A stretch of 64,000 nucleotides of DNA from a bacterium 1xD42-67 (GCA_003612335.1 RAYO01000013.1:62001-126000), one strand, 5' to 3'. Positions 1 through 9,095 are shown, counted from the stretch's first letter. Notes: generated by a model from the sequence alone, not told the origin. Made by a program: numbers and translations.

Positions 1-1015
1 TCTTCACGGTGGCGTAGCCGTCCTCGCCCCAGACCTTCACGCCCAGCTCGTCCCGGACGCTCTGGGTGGCGGCCTCGAACTCGGCCAGGTCGGGCTCACA
101 GACCGTCATGCCGGCATCGACACAGGTCTGGAGATCCTGCTCCATGGCGGTCTCCATATACTCGCTGGCGAACTCACGGGCCTGGGCACAGGAGTCCAGG
201 ATCAGCTGCTGATGCTCAGCGGACAGACCGTTGAAGAAGTCGTTGTTGATCAGCACGAAGGCGGGCTTGACCATGTGGTTGGACATGACCAGGTACTTGT
301 TCACGTTCTGGAAGCCGTAGGAGACGATGGTCTCGATGGGGTTCTCCTGGCCCTCTACTACGCCGGTCTGCATGGCGGAGTAGCACTCGCCCAGATCCAT
401 GGGGGTGGGGTTGGCGCCAAAGGCCTCGAAGGTCTTGACATAGTAGTCCTTCTCAGGGGCGCGGATCTTCATGTTCTTCATGTCGGCCAGGGAGTTGATG
501 GCGATGTTGCTGGAGATGATGCGGGGGCTGCGGGGCAGGGTGTCGATGATCTTGGTGTTGCGGTCATCGATGCTCTTCTGGATATACTGCTGGCCCAGGT
601 CGGACTCCATGAAGGCGGTGTACTGCTCCAGGCTGTCATACAGATAGGGGAGGCACAGATACTCCAGCTCCACGATCCCGGGGTCGCCGCTGGACATCAT
701 CTGCAGCTGATTCATGCTCACCTGCTCCACCTGCTCGTTGGTGGTGCCGGCCTGGTTGGAGGGGTACAGCTCCACCTGGATCACGCCGTCAGATCCGGCC
801 TCCACCAGCTCTTTGAACTTCTTCATGCCTTCATAGGCCGCCTCGCCGTCGCTGGCCCAGGTGGCGTACTTGATCACGATGCTGCCCTTCTTGGGGGCAT
901 CACCGCCGTTGGAGCCGCCATTGGAGCCGCCCCCGCCCTTGCTGCCGCAGCCGGCCAGAGCTGTCAGCATCAGAGCGCCGGCAAGAAGAGAAGTCAGGAT
1001 CCGTCTCATTTTCAT
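1..1015 (-). CDS. dctP: TRAP transporter solute-binding lipoprotein DctP (partial)
   Basis: Extracytoplasmic receptor that should capture an organic anion and deliver it to the DctQM permease encoded just upstream on the same strand. The frame runs off the left window edge, so the C-terminus is missing (338 codons seen). The N-terminus has a positively charged start (MKMRR), a hydrophobic core and lipobox LAGC with Cys23, then a Gly/Ser/Asn linker and the receptor domain. ATG at 1015 follows an AAAGGAG ribosome site. It is the last gene seen of the creatininase-dctQ-dctM-dctP run, 62 nt after dctM. The substrate cannot be told from sequence. Confidence 0.93.
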   Translation of the reverse strand, partial: MKMRRILTSLLAGALMLTALAGCGSKGGGGSNGGSNGGDAPKKGSIVIKYATWASDGEAAYEGMKKFKELVEAGSDGVIQVELYPSNQAGTTNEQVEQVSMNQLQMMSSGDPGIVELEYLCLPYLYDSLEQYTAFMESDLGQQYIQKSIDDRNTKIIDTLPRSPRIISSNIAINSLADMKNMKIRAPEKDYYVKTFEAFGANPTPMDLGECYSAMQTGVVEGQENPIETIVSYGFQNVNKYLVMSNHMVKPAFVLINNDFFNGLSAEHQQLILDSCAQAREFASEYMETAMEQDLQTCVDAGMTVCEPDLAEFEAATQSVRDELGVKVWGEDGYATVK

Positions 1016-1077
1016 CTTTTTATTCTCCTTTTTTCAATATTTACCACGGCATAGCGCCGAAGCAATCGTATCGCGGA

Positions 1078-2355
1078 TCAGCCCAGCATCAGGGTGGGCA
1101 GGAACAGGCTGATCTGGGGCACGAAGGTGATCAGCAGGATCGCCAGGATCAGGGGGATATACAGGGGGAGCATGGCCTTGGTCAGACGGGCGAACCCCAT
1201 CCGGGTGATGCTGTTGACCACGAAGAGCATGCTGCCCACCGGGGGCGTGCAGCCGCCGAAGGTGAGGGTGACGACCATGATCAGGCCGAAGTGGACGTCG
1301 TCGATCCCGATCGCCCGGGCCACGGGGAGGAGGATCGGGGTGAGCACCACCAGGGCCTGGGAGGCCTGCATGAAGAAGCCAATCAGCATCAGCAGCCCCA
1401 GGACCAGCAGGGTCAGCACGACCTTGTTGTCGCTGATCCCCAGCATCACGCGCACCAGCATGTCGGGGGCCTTGGACATGGTGAGCACCCAGCTGAAGCA
1501 GCTGGCGGAGGCCAGGATGAAGGTGTTGTTCATACTGGCCACGCCCACCCGCTTGAGGGACTCGTAGAACTGCTTGGCCTTGATATTGCGGTAAACGAAG
1601 AAGCCGATGATGATGCCGTAGAGCACGGCGACAGCGGCGGACTCGGTGGGGGTGAACACACCGGTCATCGTGCCGCCGATGATGATGACAGGCATCATCA
1701 GGGCGCTGAAACCGCTGGTCAGGGCCTTGCCCATCTGCTTGGGGGTAGCTTTGGGATAACTGGGGTAGTCCATCTTCACGGCATAGAAGTGGGTGTAGAC
1801 CATCTGGGCGGCGGCGATCACGATGCCCGGGACCACGCCGGCGATCAGCAGGTGGGCCACATCCGCGCCGGAGAGGATCCCGTAGAGCACCAGGGTGATG
1901 CTGGGGGGGATGATGGGCCCCACGCAGGAGGAGGCCACTGTGATGGCGGCAGAGAAGTCCAGGTCGTAGCCCTCCTTCACCATGGCGGGGATCAGCGAGG
2001 ACCCCAGGGCCGCAGTGTCGGCAGTGGCAGAGCCGGAGACGCCGGCGAAGAACACGCTGGCCACGATGTTGACCTGGGCCAGGCCGCCCTTCATATGTCC
2101 CACCATGGCCTTCGCCATGGTGATGATCTTGTCGGTCACGCCGCTGATATTCATCAGCTCACCGGCCATGAAGAAGAAGGGGATGGCCAGCATGGTGAAG
2201 GAATTGGCACCGCTCACCATCCGCTGGACCACCATGGCCAGAGAGGTGCCCTCGGCGATCATATAGCCGGCGGAAGCGATCCCCAGAGAGAACGCCACCG
2301 GCATCCCCAGCAGCATCAGCACCACCAGGACCAGGAAGAAGATACCAACTGTCAT
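1078..2355 (-). CDS. dctM: TRAP transporter large permease subunit DctM
   Basis: Large membrane subunit of a tripartite ATP-independent periplasmic transporter; it carries the solute path and uses an ion gradient. The protein is 425 aa, normal for DctM, and hydrophobic throughout, with about a dozen membrane segments. The typical Gly/Pro-rich loops are visible, for example GVSGSATADTAALGS and GGCTPPVGSMLFV. It starts 3 nt after dctQ ends and precedes dctP, the usual Q-M-P order. The substrate is unknown; the adjacent creatininase-like enzyme suggests an imported amide or cyclic amide, which is inference. Confidence 0.96.
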   Translation of the reverse strand: MTVGIFFLVLVVLMLLGMPVAFSLGIASAGYMIAEGTSLAMVVQRMVSGANSFTMLAIPFFFMAGELMNISGVTDKIITMAKAMVGHMKGGLAQVNIVASVFFAGVSGSATADTAALGSSLIPAMVKEGYDLDFSAAITVASSCVGPIIPPSITLVLYGILSGADVAHLLIAGVVPGIVIAAAQMVYTHFYAVKMDYPSYPKATPKQMGKALTSGFSALMMPVIIIGGTMTGVFTPTESAAVAVLYGIIIGFFVYRNIKAKQFYESLKRVGVASMNNTFILASASCFSWVLTMSKAPDMLVRVMLGISDNKVVLTLLVLGLLMLIGFFMQASQALVVLTPILLPVARAIGIDDVHFGLIMVVTLTFGGCTPPVGSMLFVVNSITRMGFARLTKAMLPLYIPLILAILLITFVPQISLFLPTLMLG

Positions 2356-2358
2356 GCT

Positions 2359-2907
2359 TCAGCCCTCCTTGCTGGAGGCGTCGAAGTTCTCGGCCGCCTC
2401 CTCCGCCACTTCGGTGTCCGCATCCTTCAGGCAGAACTCTCCCCTGCGGAAGCGCCCCAGGTCCTCACACCAGCGCAGGATGGTCATCACCGCCATGATG
2501 GCCAGGCCCACTGTGCCGGCCAGCCGCCAGGCATAGCCGGGGACCGGAATCGCGCCCAGCCGGGTATTGCCCGCCGCCTTCAGCAGGGGCATGCTGAAAT
2601 AGGAGGACGCCGCGCAGAACACCACGATCATCAGCTGACGGATGGTGTACATCACGAACTGCACCGGACGGGGGAACTTCTCCATGATGATGTTGATGGT
2701 CATATGGTCATCGTCGTAATTCGAGACGGCGGAGCCCACCAGACACATCCAGACCACCATGAATCGGACCAGCTCCTCGCTCCAGACCAGGGAGTTATTG
2801 AAGACATAGCGGCAGATGACCTGGATACAGGTGACTGTGATGACCAGGAAGAAGGTGATCCCCACAAAATGGCGGATGGGGGCCGCAAGATCGATCTTTC
2901 TCTTCAT
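2359..2907 (-). CDS. dctQ: TRAP transporter small permease subunit DctQ
   Basis: Small four-helix membrane subunit that partners DctM. The protein is 182 aa with about four hydrophobic segments (for example near residues 15-35, 50-65, 85-105 and 125-145) and a charged cytoplasmic tail. The typical DctQ signature region around SEELVRFMVVWMCLVG is present. ATG at 2907 follows AAAGGAGCAC. It is almost contiguous with dctM and lies 103 nt downstream of the creatininase gene, separated from it by two hairpins. Confidence 0.93.
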   Translation of the reverse strand: MKRKIDLAAPIRHFVGITFFLVITVTCIQVICRYVFNNSLVWSEELVRFMVVWMCLVGSAVSNYDDDHMTINIIMEKFPRPVQFVMYTIRQLMIVVFCAASSYFSMPLLKAAGNTRLGAIPVPGYAWRLAGTVGLAIMAVMTILRWCEDLGRFRRGEFCLKDADTEVAEEAAENFDASSKEG

Positions 2908-2943
2908 ATGTGCTCCTTTCTCTACTCTCTACGTTGAAGCCGG

Positions 2944-2991
2944 TCCATTTATTGCCCCGCAATAAATGGAAAAATGGCACCTGCCATTTTT
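2944..2991 (-). terminator. Two tandem hairpins after the creatininase gene
   Basis: Two perfect stem-loops lie back to back: 2970-2979 with 2982-2991 (AAAAATGGCA/TGCCATTTTT) and 2944-2955 with 2959-2970 (TCCATTTATTGC/GCAATAAATGGA). Read on the minus strand, the first ends in a T-run, so it can act as an intrinsic or partial terminator between creatininase and dctQ. It would uncouple enzyme and transporter levels. Confidence 0.6.
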
Positions 2992-3010
2992 CGCCCGGAC
3001 AGGGGCGGCG

Positions 3011-3733
3011 TCAAAACGCCGTATCCAGATAGGCCATGATCCGCTCCACACAGGCGCTGACGATCGCCTCGCCCTTCTCCCGGGTGGCAGCGGTGGCGTC
3101 TCCGATGGTGCCGTTGGGGGTCTTCTCGGTGAAGTGCTCGTATTGCAGCACATCGGGGAAGGGGTTGGGCTGGGGCTCCACACAGGTGATCTCCGCGTGG
3201 TCCACCAGCTCAGGATAGAGATACATCATCACGCTGGTGCCGCACTCGCTGGCGTGGCCGTGGGCCATGGGGCCCTTGTGGGTGAAGATCTCGCCGCTGT
3301 TGGCATTGGTGAAGCGCCACCAGTCGATCTGGCAGGCCTTGATCCCCTGGTCCAGGCGCTTCTTGATGATATAGCTGACAGTGTCCACATTGCCGGCATG
3401 GCCGGTGATGAAGATGAAGTTCTTGGCGCCGTCTTGGATCAGGATGTCCACCAGGGCCTCCAGATAGTCCTCCAGCACCTTGCGGGGCAGGGCGAAGGTA
3501 CAGGGGAAGGCGGCCAGAGCGCTGGACTCTCCCATCTCCACCGTGGGGGCGATCAGCGCGCCGGTGCGCTCAGCGATCAGCTCCGCGATCTTCTGGGCGG
3601 CCAGCAGATCGGTGCCCATGGGGAGCTGGGGCCCGTAGACCTCGCAGGCGCCGGTGGGGATGATGACGGTGGGGTTCTTCTCCAGCCGGGCCAGATACTG
3701 CTTCCCGCTGAGCTTTCGGATGTAGTGTTCCAT
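3011..3733 (-). CDS. Creatininase family amidohydrolase
   Basis: Predicted metal-dependent amidohydrolase of the creatininase/MftE fold (240 aa, normal size). Family features visible are the N-terminal VIIPTGACEVYGPQLPMGTD segment, where family members carry metal ligands (Glu, Asp), and FITGHAGN, which holds another. The usual EqHGPHLP motif is altered here to EVYGPQLP, so the metal site or substrate may differ from true creatininase. It heads a probable operon with dctQMP, which suggests it hydrolyses the imported compound. A LysR regulator is divergent. The physiological substrate is unknown. Confidence 0.88.
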   Translation of the reverse strand: MEHYIRKLSGKQYLARLEKNPTVIIPTGACEVYGPQLPMGTDLLAAQKIAELIAERTGALIAPTVEMGESSALAAFPCTFALPRKVLEDYLEALVDILIQDGAKNFIFITGHAGNVDTVSYIIKKRLDQGIKACQIDWWRFTNANSGEIFTHKGPMAHGHASECGTSVMMYLYPELVDHAEITCVEPQPNPFPDVLQYEHFTEKTPNGTIGDATAATREKGEAIVSACVERIMAYLDTAF

Positions 3734-3944
3734 AGTAGAAAGACCTCCTAATGATGACGAGATGTGGTCGGGAGGCCCCGGGACATCCTGTCCGTCGCCT
3801 CCGCCAGGCCGATGACTTATTCAACATTCTACCACAGTAAAGCAAAAAGGGAATCCACATCTTCTCATCGCATGATGCGTTTTTATCATAGCGATCTTTC
3901 GTTCTTGGGTCCGGCAGCCCCAAAAAATCCCTCTGGAGATACGG

Positions 3945-3973
3945 TTGCAGACCGCTCCAGGTTATGTTATCAT
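3945..3973 (+). promoter_or_regulatory. Promoter of the lysR gene
   Basis: TTGCAG (3945-3950) and TATCAT (3968-3973) are separated by 17 nt and lie just upstream of the LysR start at 4000. The divergent region 3734-3999 would also carry LysR binding sites; I see T-N11-A-like dyads but none that is decisive. Minus-strand TAGAAT near 3825-3830 may be the creatininase -10. Confidence 0.6.
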
Positions 3974-3999
3974 GAAATTATCGGGATGGAGGGATCTGC

Positions 4000-4899
4000 A
4001 TGACGATCGAAAATCTGCGCTGCTTCCTGATCCTGGCACAGGAGCTGAATTTTACCCGGGCGGCCGCGAAGGCCCACGTGACCCAGACCGCCATGAGCCG
4101 GAAGATCCTCAGCATCGAAGAGGAGCTGTCCATCAAGCTCTTCGAGCGCACCCACCACCGGGTGAGCCTCACCAACGCTGGCCAGGAATTCTATTATCAG
4201 ATCAGCACCATGCTCAAGAGCTATGACACCGCTGTCACCCAGGCCCAAAACATGGACAAGGGGGTCCGGGACTCGGTCCAGATCGGGGTGGGAGTCTATG
4301 AGCACGCCCTCCTCCGCCCCGTGATCCAGGACTTTATCCACCAACACCCCATCTCCAAGCTGAACTGTGTCCAGTTCAAATATCACGAGCTGATCGAATC
4401 CTTCGACCACGGCAATATGGACCTGATCATCACCAGCGATCAGTTCCTCCAGACCATCGACCAGGAGGACCTGGAGCTGATCCTGGTCCACGACTATCCC
4501 TGGTGCCTGGTCCTCGATCAGAACAACCCACTGGCGCGAAAAGAGGTGGTGGATATGGCCGACCTCCACACCCAGAACATCATCACCATGAACCAGGGGA
4601 GCATCAGCGTGATCCGCAGCCTCTTCCGGCCCTGGTTCCCCCTGACCTCCATCGACTATGTCAACTCCTGGGAGACCAAGCTGACCCTGGTGAACGCCGG
4701 CCGCGGCGTGGGTTTCATCCCCGCCTTCGTAGACGTCTCTCCATACCCCGATGTGGTCACCCGCAGCCTGCACCCCTTCTACCGCCCCCGGAAGTTCTAC
4801 GCCATCATCCGTAAGAGCAACACCAACCTCTGCGCCTACCAGCTGGCCCAGGCCCTGGAGGCCTACTATCAGCCAAAGCTCTGGCTCCAGGAGTGCTGA
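4000..4899 (+). CDS. LysR family transcriptional regulator
   Basis: LysR-type regulator of 299 aa. The N-terminal winged helix-turn-helix spans about residues 1-60 (FTRAAAKAHVTQTAMSRKI, then IEEELSIKLFERTHH), followed by a type-2 periplasmic-binding-like effector domain (about 90-295). ATG at 4000 is preceded by GGAGGGATC. It is divergent from the creatininase-TRAP genes, the usual position for a LysR protein that controls its neighbours in response to the transported or degraded compound. A strong terminator follows. Confidence 0.95.
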   Translation: MTIENLRCFLILAQELNFTRAAAKAHVTQTAMSRKILSIEEELSIKLFERTHHRVSLTNAGQEFYYQISTMLKSYDTAVTQAQNMDKGVRDSVQIGVGVYEHALLRPVIQDFIHQHPISKLNCVQFKYHELIESFDHGNMDLIITSDQFLQTIDQEDLELILVHDYPWCLVLDQNNPLARKEVVDMADLHTQNIITMNQGSISVIRSLFRPWFPLTSIDYVNSWETKLTLVNAGRGVGFIPAFVDVSPYPDVVTRSLHPFYRPRKFYAIIRKSNTNLCAYQLAQALEAYYQPKLWLQEC

Positions 4900-4930
4900 G
4901 CCGGGACGTCTGCCCCGCCGCGGACAGCAA

Positions 4931-4960
4931 GACGGCGGCCCGATCGGGCCGCCGTCTTTT
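4931..4960. terminator. Bidirectional terminator between lysR and srtB
   Basis: A perfect 11-bp stem GACGGCGGCCC/GGGCCGCCGTC with loop GATC is followed by TTTT. It lies between the convergent lysR and sortase genes. Confidence 0.85.
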
Positions 4961-4985
4961 GATCGATCCATCCTGCTGAAGACCT

Positions 4986-5801
4986 TCACGTCCGCTCATA
5001 CACTTCAGCCAGGCGGGCCTGGACCACCCACCGGACCTCCTGCTTCCCCCGGGTGCAGGTAGACAGGGTGAGGATCTTGTCCTCCGCCTCGGGCACGATC
5101 CCAGCGTTGAAGACCGAGTTGTCCAGGCCGGTCTGGATCAGCTCCCCCTCCCGGCCGGACAGGTCCATCTCATAGACGATCCCCCACACGCTGGCCTCAT
5201 AGGCGGCAAAGATGTCGTAACGCCGCACGCCGTCCTCCAGGGCCAGATAGATACTGGGGTGGGCCTGCCAGAACTCCGCCTTTCGGTAATATTTCAGAGT
5301 GCCGAACATGGTGTCATCATTCATGCGGTGTCCATAGAGGATCGTGTGGGATCCGTCGAAGCCCGGTCCGTTACGGCAGTCCTGGAAGATGGCCCCCGCT
5401 GGACTGTATGTCTTCTTCCAGGTGTGGGTCAGGTAATACTGATTGTCTCCGCCCTGGAGCAACGGGTAGGAGAGCTGGGTGTCTGGAATCCGGATCCAGC
5501 CCACCACCTCACTGTTCACCGCCTGGAGGGCCGGCAGGTCCAGTACCGCCAAGGCCTCCTCCGGGGATAGGGGCTCCTCTTCCTCTGTAAGGGGGGCGCT
5601 CCCCTCCTGCCCTTGCACCTCTTCCGGCTTGGAGCTCGGAGCGGAGACTGGCTCCGGCGGGACCAGGCCGGCGATCCGCTCCGCGTCGGCGTGATCCCGG
5701 GCCGCTCTCCAGGTCCCCAGCAGATGCCGGGCCGACATCACCAGCCCCACAGCCAGGACCACTGCCAGACACAGCTTCACCAGGCGCAGTGCTCTTTTCA
5801 T
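4986..5801 (-). CDS. srtB: Class B sortase
   Basis: Membrane-anchored cysteine transpeptidase that attaches surface proteins to peptidoglycan. The chosen ATG (5801) encodes 271 aa and has AAGGAGGAG directly upstream; the in-frame ATG at 5822 would place that ribosome site inside codons, so it is less likely. A signal-anchor helix lies near residues 7-25. The catalytic His is in LYGHRM, the Cys in TLSTCT and the Arg in EVRWVV, as in SrtB. No sortase substrate with a C-terminal sorting signal is seen nearby, so it is an orphan sortase here. Confidence 0.93.
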   Translation of the reverse strand: MKRALRLVKLCLAVVLAVGLVMSARHLLGTWRAARDHADAERIAGLVPPEPVSAPSSKPEEVQGQEGSAPLTEEEEPLSPEEALAVLDLPALQAVNSEVVGWIRIPDTQLSYPLLQGGDNQYYLTHTWKKTYSPAGAIFQDCRNGPGFDGSHTILYGHRMNDDTMFGTLKYYRKAEFWQAHPSIYLALEDGVRRYDIFAAYEASVWGIVYEMDLSGREGELIQTGLDNSVFNAGIVPEAEDKILTLSTCTRGKQEVRWVVQARLAEVYERT

Positions 5802-5822
5802 CGTCCTCTCCTCCTTGGACAC

Positions 5823-6215
5823 CGCAGATATGGGCCCAGCGAGGGCCCTTATCCTATTTTAACACAGACAGCGCCGGGATCGCAAGGGCCTGATCTCTGC
5901 CCCCAGGACAGCGGAGGATCCCTCTTGATTTTTGGGGCGATGTGTCATACTATGATAGCCAAGGATCGGACAGACGCCCTTTGCCGGGCGCCCATATACA
6001 TCCAAACTAGCCCCCAGAAGGAAAGGGATAAAAAAGACGCTCTTTTTCAAAAAGAGCGCCCATATGCGGGGAGAGATAGCCCGCACAAAGCATATTGGTC
6101 GAGCTGGGACAAGTCTACCATGATCTTCCAGCCGAGTCAATGGGAACCTTTGTCGAGTTTTGGAGGGCGCCGCCCATCGAAAAGACCACGACATACAGAG
6201 CGAGGAGGAAACGAT
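5823..6215. other. Gene-free region before the amidohydrolase
   Basis: About 390 nt with no convincing gene; the amidohydrolase frame is open through it, but there is no ribosome site before 6216. It contains a strong hairpin (GCTCTTTTT/AAAAAGAGC, about 6040-6058) and a second dyad around GCGGG/CCCGC (6066-6082). A leader or attenuator is possible; I recognise no riboswitch. Confidence 0.45.
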
Positions 6216-7370
6216 ATGCTGATCGTCAACGGCATCGTCCACACCATGGACGGACCTGTCATCGAGAACGGCTATGTGGCCATATCGGGGAGCAAGATCG
6301 TCCAGGCGGGCCCCATGGAGGAGCGCCCCCAGGAGTGGGAGGGGGAGCGCCTCGACGCCCGGGGCGGGCACGTCTGCCCCGGCTTCATCGACGTCCACTG
6401 CCATCTGGGGATGTTCGGCGACTCCCTGGGCTTCGAGAGCGAGGACGGCAACGAGGAGACCGACCCCTGTACCCCCCACCTCCGGGCCATCGACGCCGTC
6501 AATCCCCTGGACCGGTGCTTCTCCGAGGCCCGGGCGGCAGGGGTGACCACCGTCCTTACCGGCCCCGGCTCCGCCAACCCCATCTCCGGCCAGTTCGCCG
6601 CCCTCAAGACCGACGGCCGCTGGGTGGACGCCATGATCTTGAAAGCCCCCGCCGCCATGAAGCTGGCCCTGGGAGAGAACCCCAAACAGGTCTACCACGA
6701 CCGGGACGAATCCCCTGTCACCCGCATGGCCACCGCCGCCATCATCCGGGAGAGCCTGCGCAAGGCCGTGGAATATGGCGAGAAGCTGGACAAGGCCGCC
6801 CAGGACGAGGACACCGATCCCCCCGACTACGATGCGAAGCTGGAAGCCCTCCTCCCGGTGGTCCGGGGGGACCTGCCCGTCCACATCCACGCCCACCGGG
6901 CGGACGACATCGCCACGGGGATACGGATCGCCAGCGAGTTCGGGTTGAGATGCGTCATCGTCCACGGCACAGAGGGGCACCTGATCCCCGAGCTCCTGGT
7001 CCGGACAGGGGTCCCGGTGATCGCCGGCCCCGCCCTGGGGGACCGCTCCAAGCCGGAGCTGGCCAACATGTCCCTGGAGGCCCCCGCGCTCCTCCAAAGG
7101 GCCGGGGTGCCTGTGGCCATCTGCACCGACCACCCGGAGGTGCCCATCCAGTATCTCCCCCTCTGCGCCGCCCTGGCGGTGAAGGGAGGGATGGATCCGG
7201 AGGAGGCCCTGGCGGCCATCACCGTCAACGCCGCAAGGATAGCCGGGCTGGACGAGACGCTGGGCTCCCTCTCCCCGAGCAGAGAGGCGGATATCGTGAT
7301 CGCCGACCGGCACCCCCTGGAGCTGCTGGGCCGGGTGGAGGCCGTTCTCATCGGCGGGCGAAGAATTTAG
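6216..7370 (+). CDS. Amidohydrolase family protein
   Basis: Metal-dependent hydrolase of the amidohydrolase superfamily (384 aa), closest in pattern to imidazolonepropionase-related proteins. The N-terminal beta-sandwich begins MLIVNGIVHTMDGPVIENG. Metal ligands are visible in DVHCHLG (HxH), HIHAHRADD, IVHGTEGH and CTDHPE. The C-terminus returns to the sandwich (SLSPSREADIVIADRHPLEL). The start at 6216 follows GAGGAGGAAACGAT; longer upstream in-frame starts lack a ribosome site. It is monocistronic. The substrate is not determinable. Confidence 0.9.
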   Translation: MLIVNGIVHTMDGPVIENGYVAISGSKIVQAGPMEERPQEWEGERLDARGGHVCPGFIDVHCHLGMFGDSLGFESEDGNEETDPCTPHLRAIDAVNPLDRCFSEARAAGVTTVLTGPGSANPISGQFAALKTDGRWVDAMILKAPAAMKLALGENPKQVYHDRDESPVTRMATAAIIRESLRKAVEYGEKLDKAAQDEDTDPPDYDAKLEALLPVVRGDLPVHIHAHRADDIATGIRIASEFGLRCVIVHGTEGHLIPELLVRTGVPVIAGPALGDRSKPELANMSLEAPALLQRAGVPVAICTDHPEVPIQYLPLCAALAVKGGMDPEEALAAITVNAARIAGLDETLGSLSPSREADIVIADRHPLELLGRVEAVLIGGRRI

Positions 7371-7390
7371 AAAATATTAACAAAAACCAG

Positions 7391-7418
7391 TGGACATTCC
7401 CGCTCCCTGTGGTATAAT
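7391..7418 (+). promoter_or_regulatory. Promoter of hpf
   Basis: TGGACA (7391-7396), a 16-nt spacer and a perfect TATAAT (7413-7418), about 70 nt upstream of the hpf start. Confidence 0.75.
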
Positions 7419-7487
7419 AGGGATAACAGATGGGCCGATCCCGTCCCTTCTGCCTATACCAGCCCTCTGGGCGAAAGGAGCGATTCG

Positions 7488-8039
7488 ATGAGATTCGTAT
7501 TTACGGACAAAAAGGTGGACCTGCCCGATGCCATCCACAAGTACGCGGAGAAAAAGGTGGGAAAGCTGGACCGTTTCTTTAAGGAGGATTCCACCGCCGC
7601 GATCACCTTCAGTGTGGAGAAGGAGCGGAACAACAAGGTGGAGATCACCATCCGCTCCAGCGGCACGATCTTCCGGGTGTCTGAGAGCACCTCTGATATG
7701 CACGCCTCCATCGACGCCGCCGTCACCACCCTGGAGCGGCAGATCCGCAAGAACAAGACCCGCTTGGAGAAGCGGCTGCGCCAGGGCGCCTTCGAGCGGG
7801 CCCTGGACGTGAGCGAGGTGTCCACCTTCGCCCCCGATGAGCCGGAGGAGGGGGAGTACCGCATCGTCCGCAGCAAGACCTTCCCCATCAAGCCCATGAC
7901 CAAGGACGAGGCGATCCTCCAGATGAACCTGCTGGGCCACAGCTTCTTCGCCTTCCGGAACGAGGAGGCCGGCGGCGCTTTCGCCGTGGTCTACCGCCGG
8001 AACGACGGGGATTATGGCCTGATCGAAGACGAGCAGTGA
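7488..8039 (+). CDS. hpf: Ribosome hibernation-promoting factor, long form
   Basis: Binds the 30S decoding region and, through its C-terminal domain, pairs ribosomes into inactive 100S dimers in stationary phase. It is 183 aa, the long form typical of Firmicutes. Residues 1-100 are the HPF/RaiA domain (VDLPDAIHKYAEKKVGKLDR) and about 125-183 the dimerisation domain (SKTFPIKPMTKDEAILQMN). It has its own promoter and a GAAAGGAG ribosome site. Confidence 0.97.
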   Translation: MRFVFTDKKVDLPDAIHKYAEKKVGKLDRFFKEDSTAAITFSVEKERNNKVEITIRSSGTIFRVSESTSDMHASIDAAVTTLERQIRKNKTRLEKRLRQGAFERALDVSEVSTFAPDEPEEGEYRIVRSKTFPIKPMTKDEAILQMNLLGHSFFAFRNEEAGGAFAVVYRRNDGDYGLIEDEQ

Positions 8040-8046
8040 TCGTTCA

Positions 8047-8070
8047 GAGTGCGCCGCATCGCGGCGCACT
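8047..8070 (+). terminator. Hairpin after hpf
   Basis: A perfect 10-bp stem AGTGCGCCGC/GCGGCGCACT with loop ATC follows the hpf stop. The T-run is poor (CTTCC), so termination may be partial and allow some read-through into birA. Confidence 0.6.
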
Positions 8071-8102
8071 CTTCCATGATAGAAGGGACTGGAGGACCAT
8101 AT

Positions 8103-9095
8103 ATGAGCCGTGAAAAAGTGTTGGCCCTGCTGCGGGAGCGGCAGGGGGAGTATCTGTCTGGGGAGACCATGAGCCGGGCCCTGGGGATCAGCCGGGCCGG
8201 GGTGTGGAAGGCCGTGGAGGGCCTGCGGCAGGAGGGCTATCAGATCGCCTCCGCCCCCAACCGGGGCTACCTCCTGGAGAGGGCTCCCGACAGGCTGCGG
8301 GCCGGAGAGCTGTCCGGCCCCCTGTCCGGGGCGCTGGTGGGCTCTGAGCTGCTGTGCCTGGACGTGATCGACTCCACCAACACCGAGTGCAAGCGCCAGG
8401 CCATGGCCGGCGCGCCGGAGGGCTTGGTCGTGACAGCGGAGGAGCAGACCGGCGGCCGGGGCCGCCGGGGCCGGAACTTCCAGTCCCCCAAGGGGACAGG
8501 GCTTTACCTGTCCGCCCTGCTCCGCCCCAAGCTCCCACCTCAGCAGGTGTCCGACTTCACCGCCTGGGTGGCAGTGGCGGTGTGCGACGGCATCGAAGCC
8601 TGCTGTGGAATCCGCCCTCAGATCAAATGGACCAATGACATCATCCTGGAGGGGAAAAAGCTGGTGGGCATCCTCACCGAGCTTGGCCTGGAGAGCGAGA
8701 GCAACGCTCTGGACTACCTGGTCACCGGGATCGGGATCAACGTGAACCAGACGCCCGAGGACTTTTCGGAAGATGTCCGGGAGATGGCCACCTCCCTGTC
8801 CCAGGTCCTGGGCCGGACCGTGCGCCGGACCGAGCTGGCCGCCCAGGTCCTCTTGGCTCTGGATCGGATGTATTCCGGCTATCCGGCCAAAAAGGAGGAG
8901 TATCTGGCCAGATACCGGGCCGGCTGCATCACCCTCGGCCGCCAGGTCCAGCTCATCACCCCCACCTCCCGCCGGGACGCCTTCGCTCTGGAGATCGATG
9001 ACAGCTTCGACCTGGTGGTGGAGCTGCCCGACGGGAGCCGGGAGACCGTCACCGCCGGCGAGGTGTCTGTTCGGGGGATGTTCGGATATGTGTGA
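8103..9095 (+). CDS. birA: Bifunctional biotin-[acetyl-CoA-carboxylase] ligase and biotin repressor
   Basis: Makes biotinyl-AMP and transfers biotin to carboxylase carrier proteins; the N-terminal winged helix (about residues 1-65, LLRERQGEYLSGETMSRAL) suggests it also represses biotin genes. The catalytic domain carries the biotin-binding loop GGRGRRGRNF and the KWTNDI motif, with a C-terminal SH3-like domain (about 280-330). Length is 330 aa. ATG at 8103 follows GGAGGACCAT; the upstream in-frame ATG at 8049 has no ribosome site and lies in the terminator. Confidence 0.96.
   Translation: MSREKVLALLRERQGEYLSGETMSRALGISRAGVWKAVEGLRQEGYQIASAPNRGYLLERAPDRLRAGELSGPLSGALVGSELLCLDVIDSTNTECKRQAMAGAPEGLVVTAEEQTGGRGRRGRNFQSPKGTGLYLSALLRPKLPPQQVSDFTAWVAVAVCDGIEACCGIRPQIKWTNDIILEGKKLVGILTELGLESESNALDYLVTGIGINVNQTPEDFSEDVREMATSLSQVLGRTVRRTELAAQVLLALDRMYSGYPAKKEEYLARYRAGCITLGRQVQLITPTSRRDAFALEIDDSFDLVVELPDGSRETVTAGEVSVRGMFGYV

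Noticed and set aside
5823-6215. T-box or other riboswitch before the amidohydrolase
   Set aside because: Hairpins exist, but no T-box or known riboswitch core motif is recognisable.
6095-7417. Alternative frame (440 codons) over the amidohydrolase
   Set aside because: Arg/Pro/Gly-rich frame-shifted shadow of a clear enzyme gene.
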